A stretch of 64,000 bases of DNA from Beroe forskalii. Its lineage: Eukaryota > Ctenophora > Nuda > Beroida > Beroidae. The translations under genes were made by a program, and so were the position numbers. The notes below the pieces were generated by a model, which was not told where the DNA came from, searched no databases, and saw only the letters and a program-made list of their open reading frames with translations. The stretch spans positions 248,001-312,000 of the forward strand of contig WFMF01000127.1 of the NCBI GenBank assembly GCA_011033025.1, written 5' to 3'. Within the stretch, counting starts at the first letter, position 1. The number at the start of each line of letters is the position of its first letter. This document shows positions 53,001 through 62,794 of the stretch, piece after piece.

Positions 53001-56000
53001 GCAATAAATATGGGCTTTTGCCAAGAAGAAGTTATTAAAGTAATAAATAAAACAATAGAACTAACGAAATAAATGCAATTCAAGATTAGAGCGTCGTTTA
53101 AATTTTAGTAATTTGGAGGGTCATTTGGACCCCTATCCTCGTTTGGACTTTAGGACTAGAAATCACTGAAAAAGTTGAATGATACTGAATAATTTTCAAA
53201 GCCGTAATACAGAAGCTGAGATTGCGAAGCACGTAAAATAACCAACCCTGTATCATCGGAAGAAACTAAATGGTTTCACTCCAAACCTGATTTACAACTA
53301 CATATAATCTTCCTGTATATGCCCAGGAAGATTAATATATTGGCTTAACAACATTATCAAATTCTACACAGCCACAACGATTGTTGGATCACGTTACACC
53401 TTATTATTATCAGATGTTTGGTGAACAGGTCCCTGGATTTACTGAAGCTAATAATCAATATAACATCTGCAAGATACATGATCCGGGTATGGTTATCGAC
53501 TATCGACAGCTACGACGCATAATAAAATTTAAGATATTATGGATGTGTGCGGAACTGGGACCAAACCAATGTGATATATTTAAGGTAAATTTAAAGACAA
53601 ATAAAACAACATAAAGCCATATTAGAGTAGCTCATTGATTCAATAAATTAAGGCGAGCGACTTGAAAAGTCGTGATATTAAAGTTGGATATTAAATCCAT
53701 ACAATAAATTAAGGCGAGCGACTTGAAAAGTCGTGATATTCCGAAAGATTAAATCAAGACAAGAAATCGATCAACAGATTGATAAGTTGATTCACACTTT
53801 ACAATTGAAAATAGGTCGGAACATTCCACGAGATTAATAAATCCAGACAAGAAATACATTTCAAACAACGAGAACAAGACCAGGAAGTGCAACCTTTGAT
53901 CTCGGTAGTGTGAGAAGGAGTGACGACAGCAAAACATGAACTCAAACCACAGGAGCAAAGGTAGATGGTCAAACTTCATCAAATAATCATTCAAAAATTT
54001 GAAAGTGACGTCACTCATTCAGCTCCAAGGTATAATACGACCTATTAGGGAATGTACGAGACTATAAAATTTATGGCATGATATAACGTCTATTTACTAA
54101 TATTTACCAACTGTACTTCAATATACGAGGATCGTTTGAATTCTTGTAATTTTTCATTGCTTGGCAGTAAATGTCAACGTGCTACAAGCCGTCTGAACTT
54201 GAGACGGAATAAAGCGGATATTCACATTCCAGGTGTTGCCACACGTCAAAATAAAGTGGTGTCAGAGTGAAGCGGTGTCTGAGTGAAGTGGTGTGAGAGT
54301 GTAGTGGTGTCAAGGTGAAATGGTGTCAGAATTAAGCGCTGTCAGAGTGAAGTGGTGTCAGAGTGAAGTGGGGTCCAGGTAAAGTGGTGTCAGAGTGAAG
54401 TGGTTTCAGGGAGAAGTTGTGTCAGATTGAAGTGGTGTCAGAGTGGAGTGGTGTAAGAGTGAAGTGGTGTCAAGGTGAAGTGGTGTCAGGGTGAAGTGGT
54501 TTCAAAGTGAAGTGATGTCAGTCATCAAAATAAAAAATAAAAAGAAACGTATAAATTTCTGTCACCATTACAATTTGTTGACAGAAAGAAGTTCTTAATA
54601 ACAACACAAGTAAACCTAAAATCGTTGCGATTCGCAAAACAACTCCAGCAATTTCATACAAATCAGGTCAAAAAGCGGCCAATGCGGTATCGTAATATGT
54701 ACAACATTCTTACCTGTTTACATAATATACAAGAATATTACCTCTGAAGCTTTGAAGCCTTTAATGTTCTAATGTTCGCACGGGGTGACAAAATGTACGC
54801 CTGTACAAATGTAGAAATGTATACCTATTACACGATAGCATAGAATACATCACAATTGACTCCTGATAAAACATGTGATCATACTTGCATTGGTTATGAT
54901 AAGACAGTGATCTTATAGATATCGTCAAAAATAAAACCCTTTTCGCCAACTTTCAACATCCACCGGGGGCTTATGGAGCTATTGGGGACACCCATGACGA
55001 ATCATGACAATGTCTCGATGCATGCCAGCTCTGGACTTTTATTTTCGTAACTTAGATGTCTTAACTCTTAGATGTCTTATGTACCAAATTCGTTTATCCA
55101 TCTCATCGCCTTTAAAAGAAATAAACCTAATGTATTTGTATATGAGATCACACTGTTGTATTTTGAGTGTACAACACGTTTGAGCGGTGACGTAGTTATT
55201 TTACAAATTACACCGAATTAAGCAAAGTCTTGTAGGTTTTCAGTTCTCTCTGAAGAAAGTAGAAACTAGAAAGTAGAGTGAAAGTCGCACACAAATAATG
55301 TGTTAGATTTAGAATGACGCCATTATCAGGGTTTAGAGAGGTGAATTGATGACGTCATTATCATGGTAATGACAGATGAAATGATGGCGTCATAATCAGG
55401 GTTTAGAATGGTGAATTGATGACGTCACTATTGTGGTTCAGAATGGTAAACTGAGGAAAATCAGTACGTGACAACATTGAAGGGCAAGTGTTGAGTAAGG
55501 AACGGCCGAGGTAAGGAGCTAAGTTAAGCCGCTGCTGTGTTCAAGTTTATTTTTAAGTCAAGTTTATTTTTTTCCAAGTTTATTAATATTAAGTCACAGA
55601 GGTTTTTCCAAGTTTATTTATTATTAAGTCACAGAGTTTTATGACATGGCGGACGTCGGTGATTTTAATTGGCAAGTATGACGAATAAATATACTGCATG
55701 AAATCATAATAATGATGTAACTTACTGTTTTGTGTTCAGGTACGCATTCCTATGACCTAACTTACCTACTTGCCTATATCAAATGATATAGGCGGGTTTT
55801 CAATGCAACCCCAGATCCATACTTGCAATATACAAAGCTCGGGCAGGAATATGGAAGTATGCAATTGAAGCTTTCATTTCATAATTGATAAATTGATATC
55901 AAAGTCTACAAAAGAAATAAATAAATAATGTAGATGAAACATTATATAAATGAGTATTTTCAATAGAAATATTGGTAAGTTTGTACCTGGTTAGGAAGAT

Positions 56001-56043
56001 CCGCAAAGCCAACGTAGCCACCAGTTCTTACACGACCAGACAT
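44058..56043 (-). CDS. Septin, SEPT2 group (GTP-binding filament protein)
   Basis: Septins form GTP-binding hetero-oligomeric filaments at membranes and the cleavage furrow. Ten exons: 55987-56043, 49649-49700, 46790-46876, 46442-46592, 46151-46285, 45492-45609, 45201-45302, 44930-45026, 44523-44652 and 44058-44223. They sum to 1,095 nt, exactly 364 residues plus stop, and every phase joins. N-terminus [17 protein letters not shown] and [20 protein letters not shown] (P-loop) are diagnostic of the SEPT1/2/4/5 group. Then DTPGFGD (G3), [24 protein letters not shown] (G4), [30 protein letters not shown] (septin unique element) and [17 protein letters not shown]. The C-terminus is a short coiled coil ([17 protein letters not shown]). 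Nothing is missing. The first intron is 6.3 kb. Confidence 0.97.
45835..45882. repeat. GC-rich hairpin in a septin intron
   Basis: GAACGCGCG and GCGCCA pair with TGGCGC and CGCGCGTTC downstream, with 3-base internal bulges (TGG/TTT). It stands inside a wider GC-rich island at 45730-45920, unlike the AT-rich intron around it. Confidence 0.6.
46877..49648. other. Septin intron 2
   Basis: No exon recognised. Contents: a few GGTGTCAA units (47019-47070 and 47415-47440), a repeated ATGATGTCATAT motif (47580-47660), a CCAATCAGC fold-back element (47858-47915) and a 67-bp duplication with ACCAAAGTGTTACTATTTAG (about 49430-49560). Confidence 0.5.
50714..50840. repeat. Fold-back element (MITE-like family B), second copy
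   Basis: Ends GTGACACCCC / GACACGCCCC-type with GTGCGCGGCTTACTGG and ACGCCGCGCAC arms; matches 26281-26400. Confidence 0.7.
50997..51180. promoter_or_regulatory. Cluster of six CCAAT boxes
   Basis: GCCAATCACGAG (twice), AGCCAATCACTC, TCCAATCAAGG, GCCAATCAAGAG and GGCCAATGAGG lie within about 180 bp, all in the same orientation. This is a possible NF-Y-bound internal promoter or enhancer of the septin gene, or a degenerate tandem repeat. Confidence 0.4.
54247..54525. repeat. Minisatellite, unit ~18 bp with AGAGTGAAGTGGTGTCAG
   Basis: About 15 degenerate units in septin intron 1, sharing the GGTGTCA core with arrays at 1190-1440 and 12205-12812. Confidence 0.9.
55311..55440. repeat. Dispersed TGACGTCA repeat, tandem copies
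   Basis: About three units with TTATCAGGGTTTAGA and GGTGAATTGATGACGTCA. The same unit recurs at 90-129, 36814-36858, 58234-58262 and 61768-61880. Confidence 0.75.
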
Positions 56044-57044
56044 GATTCAGATACAGCTACAAGGGTTGGAAGGGGTTAGAAAGCTATACTAAAGGTAACT
56101 TATTTCATTTCGTCATATGAAATATAAATAAATAAGTCCTAAGTTAAATGGTAAGGTACCAGCCCAGGGTTGAAAAGTTGAAAGTTGTACTATCAGCTAG
56201 TAGGCTAACAGGATAGTTAGTAAGTCAGTTGGATAATGTAACGTGGAAATATGGCGCCGGAAACGGATTAAAAATTCAATGTGAGTTCATGATATTATTA
56301 ATAATCAATGTATGAAGCAGTAAATCACAAGCGAGAAAAGTTTCAAAAAAGTAAAAAACTTCCAAAAAACTTCCTATAGGCAAAAAATATGAGTGTAAAA
56401 ACACATTCATATTCGAAAAGTATATAATAAATTAGCTTACGTAATAACTTAAATTCTGGAACACATATAACGCCATATTAAAGTCTGAAAATTAACTGTA
56501 TATTATGCTTTTCGGTAAGGTCACTGTTACTCTTCTAGGAAGCATTTTCAGAGCTATTTGGGTCAGGATGAAAAATGAAGGCTGACTTTGAAAGTTTTAG
56601 CCAATTATTGTCAATGGTGCATCTGAATGTTTAATAACTTCTACAGTTATTAATTTACTACACAACTTAAAAATCACACAACTACCAAAAAATTATATCA
56701 GCATCATTACGAAGTCCAACGTTAAAGTTGGTGAAACAAGTTTCGATGAAACTTGAGGATCGCCCGAATTTAATCTTCAGAGCGACCCTAAAACACAGTG
56801 TAATGCGAAACCGTGTTGTTAATTAACAAGTTTGAGCAAATTTGGAATGTATCTGAGGGAATTACACCCGGATTGGAAAGTTTGAAGATGACAACATCTT
56901 GGAGAGAGCATGATGGTCGTGAATGAAAAATATTTGATTTGAAGTCACCGATTAACCATTTTAACCTATGACAATGACGTATCCTTCAATAGCTTATTCT
57001 TCATTCAGGCTCGACCTACACTTCGCAAAATGCATCCAATCTTC
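56044..57044. other. Region between the septin start and Mia40 3' end
   Basis: AT-rich, no exon recognised. Septin 5' untranslated sequence and promoter must lie here or upstream. Confidence 0.5.
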
Positions 57045-60000
57045 TTAATCTTCAGCTTCAGTATTTTCCTTTTCCTCCTCTTCTTCTTCGGTTTTGGCAG
57101 CCACAATAACAGTAGATGTAGACGGCATTCCGCCGAAATCGTCTTTACCCGACTCATACACAACCTGGTACGAAACTGGTGACGAAACGATTTCTTCTGA
57201 AGCGGAAGCTGCAAGAGGACACTCTTCTTCTTTACTTTCGCTTTCTTCCTTACTTTCGCTTTTGTTTTCTTCCTTACTTTCACTTTCTCCCCTACTTTCG
57301 CTTTCGTTTTCTTCGCTCGCAGCAATAGCTTCCTGAACTTTCTGTTCCTGTTCCGCTGCTGACAGTGCTTCCCTTTCTTCTGCCTCGTATTTAGCCCTTG
57401 CTTCCTCGGCTGCAGCCTTATTACGAGCATTCAGGTCGTCATAGAACTCCTGTAGAATGGAGAAAGAAATGAAAACAGTAAATTTTACATGTAAAAATCA
57501 AGACTTCAAAAGAAATGAACCATATTGAGAATGGTCATATTATGGTCTTACAAATCAATTTAACTTAATAAGACATCATCCTGAGAAATGAGGAAGAGAC
57601 AGTAGGAGACAATAAGAGAAGAAAGTAAAACTGCAAAAGACAGTAAGAAAAGAGACTCGTACCTCGTTCTGCTGCATGCACACGCTCATCCTAAAGAAGT
57701 TGTCCACACACTCATCCCCCTTCTCCTTTCCCTGTTCCTCATCAGAACTGCTGAACATCCAACAGGAGAAGGCTGACTTGAACTCCTCCACACAGGGTCC
57801 CTCCGTGGCAAGTCCTCCTAAGGGGGGAATAATCAGGAAATGGGATACATGAGAGGGGGATAGTTCCCTCCTCCTTCTGTGCCCAGGCCTCCTGGAAATG
57901 GGGATTACTTCAGGAAATGGGGAACATAAGGGATAGTTCTCTGAGGAGGGAACATGGGGATATATTCAGGCCTGCCATAACACGCAGGGCACAGGGTCTC
58001 CGGTCTCTTCGTGCCCAGACCTCCTGGGGAGGATGAGGGAAAATTTAAACCTAATCTAAGTACACAACTTAATCAAATTTTGTTTGATTATGTACTTGAC
58101 TCCATCTTACTATCTTACCTAGACAGGGGCACTCCCAGTTGATTTCCCCCTTCTCATTAACAGCTCCAGGGTACTGCTCGTGTACTTCATCTGACACAGC
58201 CCGCTCCTCCTTCCTCTCCTCTTCTTCCTGATGATGTCATTACCATGGTTTAGAGCGGAGAGTTTTTGATTGAAAGCCCCCGTGGGGGATTGCCGCTTTT
58301 ACGGGCGAAAAAACGAATCATATAATTAAACTTTATTGAATTGAAAAATAACACACATAATACAAATTAAAAATTCCCCCGCTGGTCATAGTCGTGGTTA
58401 ATGTAGGAGTGTAGGTACCTACAACCTGCAAAACTTTCATTTATGAATATTCCGGCTGGATTTCCTTATTCCGGCTGGATTTCCTAAGGCCGGCTATGTT
58501 ATAAAGGGGAAAATTACAACTTTGCCATTCAGTTGGTTCGCCTTTATTCTGAATTTTTAACAGATTACCTTTAACATGATTTTTGTAAGACTTAGTGGTC
58601 AGGAAACTAACAGGGGGTAGAGAGTCTTCAATATCACATCTTAGGAAAAGAAGAGGGGCCTTTGAAAAAAAGAGACCTTCTATAAAAATGGTTATCATAG
58701 GATTTTAACCAATTTTTTGTTGAACCTGGAATGGGGCTGTCTTTTGAGAGAGTAGAGGCAACTGATTTGGGAATTTCAGAAGGAAAGTGTCGGACTTTGC
58801 GCAGAAATAGGGAATGCATTGAGTGCTACGGATTCCATGAATTGTCAAAATTCCGAAGTCAGCGAAATGGGGGTTTGGTATGGCCGGGGGTTTCTCCATC
58901 CCTGTATCTATAGTTTATAAAACCGGGAACAACAGCTCGTAGTCCTTTCTTTTGTTTCCTAAAGAGAGTATCGATATTGGATTTGGCCGAAAAGCCCCAT
59001 ACCAGAGAGCAAAAGTTTAGATGAGACTGGACAAAGCTATGATATATTTGTAGCCTAGCTGTAAGGGGTAGGTGTTTTTTAATTTTATACATGACTCCCA
59101 CATAACGGGACATTTTGCTAGCAATAGTTTTTACATGCTTTGACCAATTTAACGAGTCGTCAATAACTACACCGAGAAAGCGGGCTTCTTTTACAAATTC
59201 AATGGGTGTTTTAGAAATTATTAGCGGCGAAGGTAGTTGTAAGGTTTTGGATCTGGAGAAGATCATATACTTTGTTTTCTTAAGATTTAATACAAGTCCA
59301 TTAGACTCTACCCACTGAACAAGGCTCGAGACAAGCCTGTTTAGCTGATCATTAATCGATTCTATTGTATCTGCAGTAAGTATAATGTTGGCATCGTCAG
59401 CATATAGTATAAACCTGGCAAAGTCTGCAACCTCGGGTATATCATTTATATATACTATAAATAGGAGAGGCCCCTAGAATGCTTCCTTGTGGTACTCCGT
59501 ATCTAACATCCCTTAAATCAGAATTTCCACCGTTGACAGAGACAAATTGTTTTCTGCCGCTGAGATATGACTCAATCCACTTGAGAGGGGTTCCACGGAC
59601 GCCATAATGGGATAGTTTATCAAGTAGTTTGGAGTGCTCCACTAGATCAAATGCTTTGGAGAAATCTATGAGCAGTAGGAGAGAGATTTGGCGTTTAGAG
59701 AGCGATTCAATTATTATGTTTTGGGCACTTAGAAGGGCATGTTCACAGGATCGACCTGGGCGAAATCCATATTGCATCTCGTTTAGTGAGCAGTTTGAAT
59801 CTAAGAAATTAAGCAAACGGTTATGCATAAGTTTTCAAAAAATTTTGGAGAAAGAGGAAAAGCAAGGAAATTGGCCTGTAATTAGATACACTAGATTTTG
59901 AGCCCTCTTTGTGGATTGGAATCACTCGCGGTTTTCATTTGCTCAGGAAAAACACCTTCCTGGAAAGATTTGTTAACAATGAAAGCAAGTACATCTGTAA

Positions 60001-62063
60001 ATTTATGTGAATTATTCGCAATTTTCAATGCATCTATCTTTAAGTCTCTGGTAGCCTTGTTCTTGAAACCGTTTATTGTTTTATGTATATCGGCTGCGCG
60101 AACTGATTCAAGATACATAGAACGACTGACAGATCCCTTGAGAAATTGCTGATGATTAAGCGCTGTATTATTCACGTTGCTCTTCAGATCAGATGCTATG
60201 TTAGAAAAGTAGTCATTGAAAGAGTTGGCCATATCATTAGGTATGTTAATTGTGTCGCCCTTTTTGTTGATAAGCTTGTTGATATGCGTTGTTTTATTAT
60301 TACGGTTTAAGAGACTGTTGATCATTTGCCATTGCTTTCTGGAGTTATCCCTATGCTTATCGAAAAAAATCCTTGCGATATTTAATTTTAGCTAGTTCGA
60401 TATGCTTGTCACAGAAAACTTCAATCTATCGTATGTTCTCTTACTTATGGGAGATGGCCTCTTAACAAATTCGTGGTAAGCGTTCTGTCTACGCGCGCAG
60501 GCATCTTCAAGCCATGGCAAAATCCATGGTTTAGGGTTCTGCCTTTCGTTAGTACGTCGCACTCGCTTAGATTTAATGGGGTAAGCAGAATTATAGTGTT
60601 GAGTGTATATGGCTTCGAATTTGCTGTATGCCGTTTGGGTATCCATGTCAGATGTTATTGCCTCCCACTTTTCGCTACTAATTAACTTATCAAATGCCTC
60701 GTTATTGGCTTCGTTGAATAATCGAGAGTCAGAATTCTTGTCTGAACAAGAAGTCAGACTCTTGATTCTACCTATAGCCGTGCTAGTTCCAAGCGAGCAT
60801 GTGGTGTGCGTGGCGAGATGATCGGATAGATCAGTGGTAAATATATTACAGCTCAGTGTCCTATCAATATTGCTCGTATAAACATGGTCAATGAGTGTGG
60901 CAGAATGGTCAGTTATTCTGGTTGGGCGCGATACAATTTGAGCGAAACCATGATTATGAGCTGTATCAACCAAGTTTTGGCAGTTAACGTCGTCATCATG
61001 TTTAATTAGATCTTGATTAAAATCTCCAGCAATGAACTTGATTTTGTTAGCAAATCGTGTAGCATTCAACGACTTTAGTATGTTATCGTACAACTTATTA
61101 AAATTATCAGCATTTTTGGAAGGTGATCGGTAGACATTACCTAGTATGACAGTTCTAGGTTGGCCTTTACATTCAAGAATTTTAACGAACTGAAATTCGC
61201 CACTCCCACTATAATCGCTTTCTGATGTATCATACGGTGTAAATGGTTTAATATTTTCTTCGTCACATATTCTTGTGTTAACGTAAATAGCTAGTCCTCC
61301 TCCTTTCCCTGACTTACGAATAGGATCTTGGATAACTGGTAAGTGAAAACCTGGAATTTTTAAATCGTTAAGTCCGTTAGGAAGCGCAGTTGTAACACAG
61401 TTGGTTTCGTTCAAAAGGAGCACGTCAAACTTTTCGAAAAAAGTGATTTCTTCGCGCATTCTCTCAACCTTATTTGACAAGGAGCGGATGTTAAGTGAAA
61501 AAATACTTAGTTCGGTATCCCTACTGAGTGATACTACGGATGGTTGTTTGTAACTACATTTGACAAGCAGTTCTGCCACCTCGTTGAAGGCCTGGTTAAT
61601 GTTTTGCTCGTCGTCTAAAACATTTCCTATTCTCTGTGTAAGATGAGAGCTACAATAAGGGTTGTAGATTTTGTTATTGTTCAAATTCGGATCTCCTAGC
61701 AGTTCATAAGTACAGGCATGGAACCCTGGAATGATTTCCTCGCAGCATCTAGTGCACCCTAGTCTGTTATTCCAGCATTGATGATGTCATTATCAGAGGT
61801 TAGAATGGGGAATTGGTGACGTCATAATCAGGGGTGAGAGTGGGGAGTTGATGACGTCATTATCAGGGGCTAGAATGGGAAGAAACGAGATAGATCAAAC
61901 GTATGTATTAACGAAGTGAAGCGCTATTTGAGGACATTTGAGGAGTTTGTCACCGTCTATATTTCACCTTTTCTTCCTTCTCTATATGGTCGTTGTACTC
62001 TTTGAGGTCCTCCTCCGTTATAAAGTGTACGATATCTTTGCCCTCTTGGAAACTAAACGACAT
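57045..62063 (-). CDS. CHCHD4: Mia40/CHCHD4-type mitochondrial intermembrane-space oxidoreductase
   Basis: Mia40 introduces disulfides into small cysteine proteins entering the mitochondrial intermembrane space. Exons: 61968-62063, 58119-58227, 57663-57817 and 57045-57449. They sum to 765 nt, 254 residues plus stop, with all phases joining. The N-terminus MSFSFQEGKDIVHFITEED matches the CHCHD4 start. Then INWECPCLGG holds the redox-active CPC. The CHCH core follows with two CX9C motifs: CVEEFKSAFSC and CVDNFFRMSVC. No presequence, as in animal Mia40. Unusual: the C-terminal tail is a ~135-residue, strongly acidic Glu/Ser-rich domain, so the protein is much longer than the human one (about 140 residues). 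A LINE copy lies in intron 1. Confidence 0.95.
57830..58025 (-). repeat. Degenerate copies of the start of Mia40 exon 57663-57817 on its acceptor side
   Basis: Segments at about 57868-57900 and 57985-58020 (plus strand CACAGGGTCTCC... CCCAGACCTCCTGG) resemble the exon start with its AG-GAGG junction, mixed with GGAAATGGGG repeats. Confidence 0.5.
58265..61790 (-). mobile_element. LINE (non-LTR retrotransposon, CR1/Jockey-like group), broken, 5'-truncated
   Basis: Inserted in intron 1 of the Mia40 gene, same strand. 61790-60392: a Cys/His-rich start (LGCTRCCEEIIPGFHAC) and apurinic-type endonuclease with NIRSLSNK, LLNETN, GNVYRSP, AGDFNQDL and SDHLATH. 60380-58859: reverse transcriptase with FPEQMKTA, YGFRPGRSCEHAL, LLLIDFSKAFD, GVPQGSILG, LYADDAN and LGVVIDDSLNW. 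No first open frame (nucleocapsid-like ORF1) is seen. The second open frame is interrupted by about three frame changes (near 60385, 59860 and 59475), so it is dead here but not very old. The 3' end carries a GCCCCCGTGGGGG hairpin and an AATAAAG signal near 58335. The exact clade needs a tree. Confidence 0.93.
61768..61880. repeat. Dispersed TGACGTCA repeat, tandem copies beside the LINE
   Basis: Three units (GATGATGTCATTATCAG, GGTGACGTCATAATCAG, TTGATGACGTCATTATCAGG). A single further unit lies at the other side of the LINE (58234-58262), so the LINE may have split one array. Confidence 0.75.
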
Positions 62064-62794
62064 GGTGTATCCCTATTCCTAAATGCTCAGTTAGTAGGGT
62101 TAGGTATTGCTTTATTGCACGAAAAAATAGAACTATTGCAGGGAAAATAATTTAGGTTATTAACCCAGCGCGCGAGAAATAGGCTGGATAAGTAGGGTTA
62201 GTACGAAAGAAATAATTTAGTTTTTTTGAATAATATAGTTGTTAAAGGTACTATAGTTAGAGTTTCCAAATCAACACTGGCCAATTTGGTATAATGAATA
62301 ATTCATGCCCTTCTTGATTACTAATAGTTCAATAGTTCAATGAGACACGGACATCAATTATCAATAATCCATCTATGTGAATAAAAATATAAAAACTGAA
62401 TTAAGCATGATCTGAAAGTCAATTGTCTGTGATATTAAACCAAATGAAACTCCAGCATGAGGTACATTAGAAGCCTAACCACTTCTTGGCACACTTATTA
62501 TATGTGGCACAATATCTCTCAAATCTAAAATATTTAACAATAAACGTTACTGTACAAAACAAGCTACAATATTATATGAAATTTAAATGTATTGTAAAAA
62601 GCATATTCGAATGTGTTATCTTACTGCAAGACTGCATAATATGCAGACTTGAGCAATTAAAATATTGCATAAATTATAGCTAGAGAAAGAGCTAAAAACT
62701 TTACATTGAAAACTTCTATTATAATTAAAAAATAAAATTAAAACAAGCTAAAAATTTCAGAGTCATATATCATCTTCTCTACCCAACATATTTT
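62064..62794. other. Spacer between Mia40 start and the rhamnose-synthesis gene
   Basis: AT-rich with no exon recognised. It must hold the Mia40 promoter and the 3' untranslated region of the next gene, which runs in the same direction. Confidence 0.5.

Larger units (their letters stand above)
49701..55986. other. Septin intron 1
   Basis: No exon recognised. Contents: a fold-back element of family B (50714-50840), a CCAAT-box cluster (50997-51180), a TGACGTCA repeat (51930-51975), a tandem pair of 61-bp units with AAGGCGAGCGACTTGAAAAG (53642-53741), a GGTGTCA minisatellite (54247-54525) and tandem TGACGTCA repeats (55311-55440). The open frame at 50102-50380 sits in a moderately GC-rich block that resembles nothing I can name. 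Confidence 0.5.
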
